A program made the translations under genes and the position numbers. From Haematococcus lacustris (taxonomy: Eukaryota > Chlorophyta > Chlorophyceae > Chlamydomonadales > Haematococcaceae): a DNA stretch of 64,000 nt. The notes under the pieces are model-generated. The model did no database searches. It saw only the letters and a list, made by a program, of their open reading frames with translations, and was not told where the DNA came from. The stretch spans positions 5,539,345 to 5,603,344 of the forward strand of contig JASKMD010000024.1 in NCBI GenBank assembly GCA_030144725.1. The letters are read 5' to 3'. The number at the start of each line of letters is the position of its first letter. The stretch's first letter is position 1. Shown piece by piece: positions 22,826-36,303 of this stretch.

Positions 22826-25800
22826 TCAGTCGCACTCTGCCTGCTCATTTAAATGCTGCAGCACCATGTATCGTAGGTCAGCACGCAATGTGTTGGCTGG
22901 CACACACAACCCCACTGCCTTGCAATACTCGTTTAACATCTTCACGCTCAGCTTCTTGCCCAAGGTGCACAGCTGCATCACGCTGTCTGGTGCAAATGAG
23001 CACAGAAGGGTGAGGCACTCATCGTCCCAATGCTTGTCATCCCGCTTCTGATCGAACATGGGCATGGCTACAAAGGGCTTTGTGATGGAGGGCCTCACAC
23101 ACTCACCCCTTGGTGCGGGGGTCATGCATTGGGCACATGCACATGCAGTCTGTGACCACTCAACTTGGAACCCTGCAGCAGGAAAGAAGCAGCTGTGCAT
23201 GCTCATAGAGCCGGGGATGGATGATGCAAAGGCATGTGCATCCCGTTGTGGAGCACTGCAAAGCTGTACCTCCTGTGTGCTCAGCTCCAAGCACCACCGA
23301 TGACTCACACTTGCTCGTGCACGGTGAGCCTTGCTGGGGTCAGCAGCAGTAGCTGCCTTGTGATATGCATTGCAATGCTGCACAAACCCCAATGCATTGC
23401 ACTTCCCAACACGATCAGCCAGGATCTCACCCCTCAACCACTGCTTCACCACCCCTCCCTCTGAATCATGCCTGCCCTTGAAGTGTGCCGTAGCCCCATA
23501 GCTCCACCACACTGGCACGCTGAACCTCTGTGCCATACCCCAATGCTGTCGCATGGCTGGGGCGCCCTTGAACTGCCCTGCACACCCATCAGACCACATA
23601 TACAACTGCCTCATGTCCATGTCATGCTCTGCCAGCAAATAACACACCACCTGGTTTACTGCTGCTTGGGTAATGGCTGCCGACTGCTCCTTCCCATCTG
23701 TCATCACATACACGGTCTGCTCATAGTAGGCCCCCTCTTTGTTCTTGAAGTATGCACACGCCACGAGAATGCCTATCTGCGCTGCATGCCAGTGCTCTGA
23801 CATGATCTCAACGCTGCGCTCAACAGTCAGCTTCTCTGACCAATCACATGAAATAACCACCTTCCCATCCTTGCCTGCCTTGACGGCCTCACGATGCTCA
23901 CGGAACACCTGCAGCTGGTGATGTGCCAACCGGTGGTGCTTGATGTACTCTGGCATCTGCTTGTTCAGCATGCCTACAGCATCACTCAAGCTCACCCTCA
24001 TGCACAGCAGCTCAACCGGCCGGCTGCCTACAGCTGATGATGGCTTTCCATACTGACGCACAGTGAGCATGACGCTGCCATCTGCATCCGGCTGTAGCTG
24101 TAGCTTGCGTGACTTGCAATGGAGGCATGTGCGCAAAGAGCAGGCAAGGCTAGGCTGCTGGCCAAGCTCACAAGGACACAGGAACCACTGCCGCATAGCT
24201 GTGGCGCTCAGGGGCTGGGTTTTGCTGGGAGGTGGTGGGACGGGGAGGGGGGAGGGGGGAGGGAGGGGAGGGGGTGAAGGCAGCAGGACAGGCTGAAGGC
24301 CAGGAGGGGAGAGAGGATGGGAGAAAGGTGGGGAAAGGGTGGAAGGGCGGAGGGGTGGAGGGGTGGGGAAGGGAGGGGGAAGGGTGGGGGAGAAGGGTGG
24401 GGGTGCCAGCCAAGGCTGACGCTCTTGCTCCGCTTGCCACCTATGTGCCTGCTGCTCAAATTCCCCAATTGGGTCAATGAAGGGAGAGGCGGCTGCGGTG
24501 AGGGATTCGACCTCCTCCTCAGCAACAAGGGGGGCAGCACCCCCCGGGAGGGGGGGCGGCTGAGGGGCAACGCCTGCTGCAGCCAGGGGGGCAGCTAGGG
24601 GGGCAGCAATGGCTGCAGCGGGGGGCAGCTGCAAGCTCTTTTTGTGTTGGGCTAGTGCTGTGAGCAAGTTGTCCAGGTTGCAACAGGTCTTGCACACACA
24701 CACTTGCCGCTGTGATGCCGTCAGGCGTGCCACCCATGGCGGCCTCAGCCTGACAAACGTGCTGAGGCTGACACGCATGCTGGGTGGCTGCTGCAGCTGC
24801 CCTCCTTGCTGATGCTGATTCTGCCGCCATTGCTCCTCCAAGTGTTGCTGCTCGTCATCAAACTCAAGCCACATCACCAGCAGTGAGCTCTCGAAGAAAC
24901 GCCTGGTCTCGTTCACAAGTGTGCGCTCGTCATCCCTATGGTGCAAGCACCACACACGCAAGCACTCATGCAGCAAGACTTGTGGCTGGGGCACATTAGT
25001 GGTTGCATTGCATGTGGCGCATGCATGCATTCATGCACAGTCAACGGTGCACATGCAGTTTGGCGGTAGGGCACTCACCCAGCAGTTTGGCACACCCGAT
25101 ATGACCGCTGGTCCTTGCACGAGGGCGAGGGCTTGCTGTGCTCATGGTAGTAGTGGCGAATGTAGTCGAACACCGCCTGGCTGATGCCCTGGTGGCCCCT
25201 GTTGTCAGGGGCTCTGACAGCGGCGAAGTGACGGAGACTATCTGCCCGGTCTTGAATGCTTGCACGCTGCTCTAAATTCTGTTGCGCTGCCTCTGACACC
25301 CAGTGGCGGTCTAGGCCAGAGTGGTGAGCAAAGGCACTCACAAGCTGCTGCTCCCGCAGTTCCGGAGGCACCAAGCATGCCAAAACTCTCCTTGCTGTCA
25401 CGTCATCTGTGTGCTGGCCTCCCTTCTTGCCACACGTGCCGGAGTCCATGAGCAGTTGCACTCTGTCGAGCAGTAAGCAAGCCACCCTCTGTTTGGTGGT
25501 GGGACACTGCTGCATGGCCTGTTGCACTGCCAGCTCTAGTTGGGGGCTGGTGAGCACTCTGTCTAACAGCTGAGCCTGCTGGTCTGCTGAGCCACAGCGC
25601 CCAAACACCTCCACCACCTCCTGACCCATGCGCTCAATGTGCTTGTCACGGGGTCCTGCTGCTGATCCGCGCTTCCTTCGCTTACACGGCTCCTGCTGCT
25701 GCTGCTGCTGGTTCTCCGCATGCGTGGCAGGAACATGGGTGGGAGGTGCTGGCCCTGACCTGCTCCTGCCCCTCTCCCTGCTCCTGCCCCTCTCCCTGCT

Positions 25801-25839
25801 CCTGCCCCTCTCCCTGCTCCTGCCCCTCTCCCTGCTCAA
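22826..25839 (-). CDS. Transposase of the 22.5-26.2 kb element (SDGCAGQFKG DDE-like protein)
   Basis: Two long frames are joined by one short intron of roughly 100 bp near 25,000-25,090. The 5' frame (25839-25075) opens with an Arg-Ser-Arg-Glu-Arg-Gly repeat encoded by an 18-bp minisatellite. Next come a Gln run, a KRRKRG basic patch, and a Cys-containing region. The 3' frame (25030-22826) contains VVISCDWSEKLTVERSVEI, then YMWSDGCAGQFKGAPAM and ATAHFKGRHDSEGG. These look like successive Asp, Asp and Glu/Asp sites of an RNase-H-like core. CACAQCMTP and CLHCKSRKL could be zinc-binding pairs. A Pro-rich linker with CCCTCCC runs is near 24,200-24,400. The N-terminal start codon is unresolved, because an in-frame stop precedes the Arg-rich repeat and a 5' exon or non-AUG start is implied. 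SDG..QFK proteins occur widely as uncharacterised algal transposases. Confidence 0.7.
25762..25838. repeat. 18-bp coding minisatellite (CTGCTCCTGCCCCTCTCC)
   Basis: About four tandem 18-bp units encode RSRERG repeats at the N-terminus of the transposase on the minus strand. This resembles the SR/RE-type basic tract of RNA-binding or nuclear proteins. Confidence 0.9.
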
Positions 25840-26176
25840 TGTGGTCTCCTCCTAGTTCCAGAGCCCCTGAGCCAGCGCATGTTGATTTTCATGTTAGACA
25901 TGAGGTCGGGCTCCTAACACATCGCGCACTATCCATCGCGTTAAACAAGGACTCACCGCTACTGGGTCAACGTACATCAAGTCCGCAGGCTCGGTAGGGT
26001 CAGATACCCGGCAACATGCCCTTCCGGCTCAGCGTGTGCCTCAGCGCAGCCGCTTTCCGACGCTTCAATCCGCGTGTGAATCGGTGCAGAAATGAACCCG
26101 GAAAAGCCGTTGTCCCTTATCGTTAGGGGGGTTGGTGGTTCAATGGGGGGGGTAGCCTCGTAAGGTCGCACCTAGG

Positions 26177-27444
26177 TTAGGGGGTAGGGCGTTCCCGGCC
26201 AGGTATTAATAATACCCAGGTATTAATACCCTGAGGAATTTGAACGAGGTATTAATACCTCACCGGCCCACCGGTATACCTCACCGGCCCACTAGCGCTA
26301 AGGCTACGACTGTCAGTCCTACACCGCCCGACACTCATCCTGCAGTCGAAGCGTGGCTGGGCACAAAAGTACTGAGCCTATGCTAAAGTAGCCTATGCCG
26401 GATGTTATTGTATGAGTGTCGGTGTGCCGTGGTGCACCAGGGCAACCCATCGGGAACATCGCGACCACGCCGGAGCGCCCAACATGAGGCTTACAGTGAG
26501 ATGAGGCTGACATTGCCAATGTAACATAGCCGCAGTCACAACCTTGCTTTAAGTAAGCGAAGTGACCAGGCCGCAAACTCGGCCCCAATCCGAGCTGCGA
26601 CGCCCATCCTGTTCAATGCAGCGCGCTCATGCCGTTTCTACAAAGAGCGGGCGCCACAGCGTCAGGCCGCAAACTCCCTCACTCGCTCACACTCGGCCGC
26701 CAAAATCGTGTGTTCCATGTTGCACCACCCGCCGTTGCGGGTTCTGCCACTGTTGTCAACCCCCACCCCTGTAATCCCGAAAGACTAGCCCAATCGACTA
26801 GCGATCCTATACTTATTCCTTCATTCTATCGCTCCGAAGGTGAGCATACCCAACCCTGACAGGATTCGATCTAGGGACCTCTCGCACAAGTGCCACTTCC
26901 AGGTATTAGTTCCGTTTTCATGCGTTATAATAGATAATAGCCTGCTGTTTAAGAGACTTAGTTCCCTATTATGCTCTTAAAAACGCGGGACGCGGACCAT
27001 TTTAGAAAAGTGCATAGCTGGTTCAAACTGGCTACCGTAGCAAGTCGCGTATGGTGCTACCACACCCCGCCCTTCGCTCCAAAACAAAGTGCTGCTCCAG
27101 AAGTGCGGCTTCGCCGCACAGAATGTAGCCACAACGCACCAAAAACGGAACTAAATTAGATAGTGGAAGCGCCCGGGGCGTTTTAGTCCCCCAAAAACAC
27201 TCGGCCTCGGCGCTGGAGCGTAACAGCTCTCGACCTCAGCCAGCAGCCGCGTCGCTACGCTCCGCGGCTGCTGGCTTCGGTCTCGAGCTGTTACGCTCCA
27301 GCGCCTCGGCCTCGCGTTTTTAGGGCGCCTAAAACTACCGGCGCTTCCACTATCTACTACTTAATACCTCTAATACCGGTATTAATACCGATAGTACCCA
27401 AAACATCAGGCAGGTATTAATACCGGGCAAGCCCTAATAGGGGG
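26177..27444. mobile_element. hAT-type non-autonomous element (26185-27436) with near-perfect 8-bp TSD
   Basis: The ends are inverted copies: left TAGGGCGTTCCCGG, right (read inward) TAGGGCTTGCCCGG. The flanking 8-mers are TTAGGGGG (26177-26184) and ATAGGGGG (27437-27444), matching at 7 of 8 positions. Both subterminal regions carry repeated GGTATTAATACC palindromes. The 1.25-kb interior has no transposase frame and includes a nested 196-bp palindromic MITE (27159-27354). The element begins only 16 bp beyond the target duplication of the DDE transposon at 22.5-26.2 kb. Confidence 0.8.
27157..27356. mobile_element. Palindromic MITE copy 1 (27159-27354), TA target duplication
   Basis: The whole 196-bp element is one long hairpin. 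Ends are GATAGTGGAAGCGCC and its inverse, followed by CGTTTTAG and the inverted CTAAAA. A GC-rich core with GGAGCGTAACAGCTC and its inverse surrounds GCCGCGTCGCTACGCTCCGC. It is flanked by TA on both sides, as for Tc1/mariner-like insertions. A homologous 197-bp copy lies at 43044-43240. Confidence 0.85.
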
Positions 27445-28352
27445 TCTATTAAGGACACAGTGTCACCAGCCACTACATGTTGTAGAGAAGGCTAGGGGAT
27501 CTCCAGCATAGGGATACAGGTCACACTGATCGTCACCAGCTTCGCTACGCACCTAGATTTAGGGATTGCAATCTGCAAGTAGCTTCATGTGAAGGGAGTA
27601 ACTTTATGCAAAGTATCTTATGAAGGACGTTGGATGATTGATTCTTTCCGCAATGGCTGGGCAACCTCTACCGGCAGCGCCAAGCTACCATCGTGCACAT
27701 TCGCATACATTTTGCTACACGAGGTTCAGTCCTTCTCCGCAGAGCATCACATGCAGAGTGGCGAGCGACGCCTCACAGGCTCCAGTGTGGAACTCTGCAA
27801 CCTCGCTGAGGTCGTGCTGGATGCCAGAAAGGAACTTTGCGCAGCGCACAGGCTATGTCATGTGCCGATTGACAACTGCCTAAGACGGCATTTAAGTTTT
27901 GCAGCAACTTCACGCCAGCTACCATCATGGCTGCAGGTCATGGGTTGAGGCCGCCCCTGGAGGCCACCTTGACCATCGCCTTGCACTGGTAAACCCCGCC
28001 CCCTGTGGCGCCCGAGGTGTGGCAACAACTAGCGAGGTGTGAGGCACCCTCCCTCCTCAGCACCCCCTGCAGTCATGCTTGGCAGGAGATCCATGCGGAG
28101 CCTTTGTAGTAGCGTTGTTCTCAGTGTCTGGAGTGTTTCCGTGTTCCCTGGTCCCTGCGGGGCGCGGCCATCCTTCTAGGTATCCTGACAGGAGGTCTAG
28201 GCAGGACATGCGAAGGTTGTTTTCCTGACCCCCTAAATGGTGCGAGAGGTGACTTTGAGTGAGCCGTTCCCTGACGCCCCAAGGGGGTGGTAGTAAGTTT
28301 GCATAAGGCAGTGCTGTCACAGCACATGGTGAGGTGAGGGTTCACCCGGCCC
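27445..28352. other. Intergenic / 5' part of the SET gene not resolved
   Basis: The frame at 27589-27948 has no recognised domain. Upstream exons of the SET gene may lie here, because an acceptor-like CATGCAG ends at 28358 just inside the first recognised SET exon. I could not link any of them with confidence. Confidence 0.35.
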
Positions 28353-32238
<3,886 letters not shown>

Positions 32239-33741
32239 GCAGGGGGTGGCCGAACGCCGTAAGCTTATGAAGGGGAAGGGCGCATGAACAGCTTGATGAG
32301 CGCAAATCGTCAAGATAGAGCCAGAGAGCTACCAATGGGGAACCGGCTGTAACGTGTATAAGCTGTTGACTTCAATGGGAGGCCCAGTGGTATGTGAAAA
32401 GCCTAGTTTTTTATTGTTGGTGGGGTGCAAACAGGGATGGCGCTCGCAATAATCAAGGGTATGAGTCACAGTATAACCAATGACTTTGTAGTCATGGCTG
32501 GAGGCTGTAATAGTCAGGTTAGACAAGCTAGGTAAAAAAAGCCGATTCTTCGGACAGACCTGACTGACTATATACACCGCTTGACGATGTTATCATTGCA
32601 CGCCTTGACGCAGCGCGGCGCACGCTAGCTTCGGTTCAGAGGGACAGTCCCACGGTGGTCGGCTGGTCCGCGACCCCGTCCAATGTTCGCGGGCCCCGAT
32701 AAGCACACAGTGCCAGAAGTCCGGGTGCCTCCTGGGTGTCGAGCACTGTGTGCGACATGCTGCTTGCTAGAGGCTTGTCTCATGGCCTCCTGGGTGACAG
32801 ATGGGATGTCGAGTGGGAGTGGGAGGGTGTGTGGGAGGGCGTGGCTAGGGTTGTTGCTGGGAGGGGGTGGGAGGAGGTGTGGGGGCGGGGCTGGTCTTGG
32901 GAGGGGCTGGGGGTGCGAGGGGGCAGGGTCCAGGCCGTCAGAGTGGGCTAGTCAATTCTGCAAGGCAAAGTCATGTCGCGCCAAAGTCATTTCCAACAGG
33001 CCTATTCAATGAAATGCCGTGCATTCGTCTCCAACAGCTGTGTCGTTGAGTAAGGAACAAAGTTGACACGCGAACGTCTGGAAAGTCACAGTGGTCAGCT
33101 CACAACATGCCCATTTGTGCAAGGGGTCCTTTTTTCTGTGTGGCTGCTAGAGAGACCTCTGTCCATTCGCACCTCGCAGCAATGCCGAGGGTCCACTCGC
33201 TCAACGATGGTCCTCCGACACCGCCTGCACCAATGAAAGGTTTGCGGAGCGAGCCTGGCGGGCTGAACATTGATTGTACTTCCTGCTCGATAGCCGGCAC
33301 AGTTCAGCCGCTGATGCCGCTACATACCACTAATGCTCGATGCCAGGCGCAGTTCAATTACTGATCGCTTCGATCGCTTGCGCCGGCATGGCTCCAAACA
33401 CCAGAACCAACGCGCAGCTTTCCAGGAGACTCACGTTGACTCGCAGTTGCCAATGTGGTGAACGCTATTGAAAGCGGTGCAGTATTGACAGAGTACTTGC
33501 ATGAAGATCACCGACCCCATGTTGGGGACACTTAACTTCTATTCGGGGATATGCGACACAAAGATAGAAACTACGTGGCTGAGACGCGGCGTCGTTTTGA
33601 CTACCAGGGATATCTTCTCTCTGAGTTGGGACCAGCTGACCTTGACACGAAACCAAAGCCTTAGCCCTGGATCCTAACCCCCATCCGCTGAACCTAGACT
33701 ATCACTCAGCTCCTAGTTGTAACCTGATGGCACTCGCACAT
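32239..33741. other. Intergenic with a diverged ~0.7-kb dispersed repeat (about 32850-33540)
   Basis: After the SET gene 3' UTR, 32850-33540 aligns with 50840-51590 in the same orientation. Shared blocks include CAGCTGTGTCGTTGAGTAA, CAGCTCACAACATGCC, AGAGAGACCTCT, CGCCTGCACCAATGAAAGG and ACCCCATGTTGGGGAC. Immediately beyond, 33555-33620 matches the reverse complement of about 49895-49960. No coding frame is conserved between the copies. Confidence 0.7.
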
Positions 33742-34429
33742 GACCTGCCCAGTGATGCGGCATTACAAAGTTACAAAGTTACTTACTTACTTACGCCGTG
33801 TAATTACGTAGTTACGTGTGTAATTACATGTAAATTACATGTAATTACAGGGAATTACAACCAGCTTTTCTCCTCACTGGCTCGTTTTCTTCAGCCGACA
33901 TCTTGAGAGTTGTGTAGGGTCATCCTTAGACAACCTTTAATGACACCAGGAGCCCTGATAGAAGAACTACCGACCATGTATAGGGTCCCACCAGTACTAG
34001 CCCTGTGCAGGGTCCTACTGACCCTGTGCAGGGGCCTGTTGACCAATTCATCTCAGTCAAGACGGGGATACTTGCACAAGCAACTACACAAGTCAACACC
34101 ACACCACAGAACACCACACCAAGTCACCACAAGTCACCACAACACCAAGTCAACACCACACCACACCCCACCACACCACACCGCGCTGGGCTAGGCTGGG
34201 CAGGGCTGGGCTAGGCACTCCTGGCTGCTGGCACCATGCTATACCTACCTCTACAACAAGGTAAGACAACACAAGAACACACAACACAACAAAACCATCC
34301 AGCTTGAGGCTACGCGCTACGGGCTGCCCGCTCCAGGCTGCATCACAAGCCCTGTCTTGCAATACTATGGTGGGGTGTATGTGCATGCTATAGCTGAGGG
34401 GCATCCAACACTACCTGGGCTGCAATGAA

Positions 34430-35868
34430 GCTCTCCCACTCCTCTTGTGCCTCAGCTGATGCGTGATGCTCCTTGCGAGTCATGACCCGTGTGTTGAAGA
34501 ACACAAAGGACATGATCCAGGACATGATCAGGTCAGGTCAGGTCAGGTCAGGTCAGGTGAGGTGGGGTGGGGTCGGGTGGGGTGGGGTCGGGTCGGGTGG
34601 GGTCGGGTCGGGTGGGGGGTGGGGTGGGGTGGGGTGGGGTGGGGTGGGGTGGGGTGGGGTGGGGTGGGGTGGGGTGGGGTGGGGTGGGGTGGGGTGGGGT
34701 GGGGTGGGGTGGGGTGGGGTGGGGTGGGGTGGGGTGGGGTGGGGTGGGGTGGGGTGGGGTGGGGTGGGGTGGGGTGGGGTGGGGTGGGGTGGGGTGGGGT
34801 GGGGTGGGGTGGGGTGGGGTGGAGGTAGTGTCTCACCTGGTGGCATCACCAAACCACTTATCCACTATGGCCAAGCCATAGTGCACGTCCGCAAGGTTGG
34901 CGTGATCTGCTTGGATGGCTGTCAATAGCTGAGCCACGGGGACCATCAGCTCCACCAAGCAGCTTATCAGTTCCCACCATGGCTCAAACGTTGGCATAGA
35001 GTGTAGGGGTAAAGGGTCAAGACATAAGTCATCTAGGATTCTGCTAACCTGGGCAGGCCGGGCCGGGCCGGGCAGTTCAGGGCAGGGCAGGGCTTGGGAG
35101 GTGGTGGGCTGGGTGGTGCTTGGGAGGTGCTGGGAGGTGGTGGAGGGGTTTGGGAGGTGGTGGTGATGAGCACATGGGTTTGGGAGGGGGTAATAGTGCA
35201 CCTGGTCACGAGAGGGGACAGGCATTGCAGGCACCCAGGTAGCCAAGAAGGTCTTGAACGTTGGGTTGTCCACGATGTTGAAGGGGAGGTTGCAGTCTAC
35301 ATTCAGCTTCACCAAGTCGTTGGCAAAGCGTCCTTTGTCCTCCACAACACCATTTCTTGTAATGTGCACAGAACATAAACAATAGTTAAGTACTATTGCA
35401 CCCTCCTAACACGTCCTAACACTCTCCTAACATGTCCAGAGATGATGGTCACCTGCGCGAGTTGTCGACTTGCTGCTCGGGGTGGTCACAACATCCTCGT
35501 TCTCTTGCTTGTACGCTTCAATGGCTGCCGCGAGTTCTGGGAAGGTCTTGGCGATGTTCAATGCCTGCGTGCTGGCCAGAAACTTGGTGCAGTGCAAGAG
35601 ATGTCTCTAAGGCGGTCCTTGTTACTGCTCGCCTCCTTGTTGCAGTGATTGCAAGAATAGCGTCGACATGGCCGTCAGTCTCGCCGGGGTCGCTTGTTGG
35701 TATTGTGACGGCCGTTAGCTGTTCCATCACCCACGCCGACTTCCTCTGAGTCTTGTGTCTCTTCATGAATGAGCCTCCAAGTCCACTGGGCAACAGTGGC
35801 GAAGGAAGCGATGTGCCTCTCAGCCCTGAGGCCATCCGCTTCTTATATTGTTGTGAAGCCTCCGACAT
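34430..35868 (-). pseudogene. Broken hAT transposase
   Basis: The recognisable order on the minus strand begins with a basic N-terminal piece (35868-35518, KRHKTQRKSAW). LNVDCNLPFNIVDNPTFKTF follows, the hAT NLPF..V block, and then VPSRDQ. Next is FEPWWELISCLVELMVPVAQ with LLTAIQADHANLADV, the hAT block preceding the C-terminal dimerisation region. The GGGGT array comes next, and a piece FFNTRVMTRKEHHASAEAQE lies near 34440-34500. No intact hATC dimerisation block was seen. Frames are interrupted, so I call it a pseudogene, although some interruptions could be introns. Confidence 0.65.
34556..34824. repeat. GGGGT pentanucleotide array
   Basis: About 270 bp of GGGGT lie inside the hAT relic, almost perfect after the first 60 bp, where GGTCA and GGTCG variants show the seed. 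Stop-free on both strands, it produces spurious Gly-Trp-Val and His-Pro-Thr frames. Confidence 0.97.
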
Positions 35869-36303
35869 GTTGCGACGATAGCCGACGGCCTGCTGCGCGA
35901 GTCTGTAATTACGTCATTACATGGCCGTATGTAATTACACGATTTCCCTGCGGACAACCATGTAACTACAAAGTGACAAAGTTACAGAATTACGCGTGTA
36001 ATTACATGTAATTTTGTAAAATTACATGTAATTCTGCATCACTGGACCTGCCACGTCACGTGCGAAAAAGCGCAACGCGGCCTGTATGTCCGTACGGTGA
36101 AATGCGGGCCTATCTGATTGATAGCTTAGCCTGTTTACAAAACAACAACACAAAAAAGAAACGTAAGCAACCCCTGAATCTGGCATTAGAATGCATACCA
36201 GTATCGCAAACATGAATATAATGCCTTGACGAAACTATGCAGCGATGCATGTGAAGCCTTGACAGTACGATAGGCCATTAGCGTTTTGCTGGTGTGACTG
36301 TCT

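Larger units (their letters stand above)
22514..26161 (-). mobile_element. DDE-type DNA transposon (22518-26157), 25-bp TIRs, TCGT target duplication
   Basis: The left end 22518-22542 begins GGCTACCCCCCCCATTGAAC and the right end 26133-26157 is its exact inverted copy over 25 bp. The bases immediately outside are TCGT on both sides (22514-22517 and 26158-26161), a 4-bp target duplication. A second inverted block, TAAGGGACA, lies just inside each end (about 22545 and 26111). The 3.64-kb interior holds one minus-strand transposase gene. Identical TIRs and an open reading frame suggest a recent and possibly still autonomous copy. The 4-bp TCGT duplication does not match TTAA-type, TA-type or 8-bp superfamilies, so I leave the superfamily open. 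Confidence 0.9.
33742..36052 (-). mobile_element. Degenerate hAT transposon (33750-36044), perfect 8-bp TSD
   Basis: The ends are CAGTGATGCGGCATTACA on the left and its near-inverse ending TGTAATTCTGCATCACTG on the right. The flanking 8-mers 33742-33749 and 36045-36052 are both GACCTGCC. Both subterminal zones are packed with TGTAATTAC motifs. Minus-strand remnants of a hAT transposase lie inside, and a 270-bp GGGGT array interrupts them. The element is 2.3 kb and too short and broken to be autonomous. Confidence 0.95.

Noticed and set aside
26850..26885. T-arm-like sequence (AGGATTCGATC) on the minus strand
   Set aside because: T stem does not pair and no A box is at the right distance. It lies within a hAT-type element and is at most a tRNA-derived relic.
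34473..34928. Gly-Trp-Gly-Gly-Val and His-Pro-Thr-Pro repeat proteins
   Set aside because: Artefacts of the stop-free GGGGT array inside the hAT relic.
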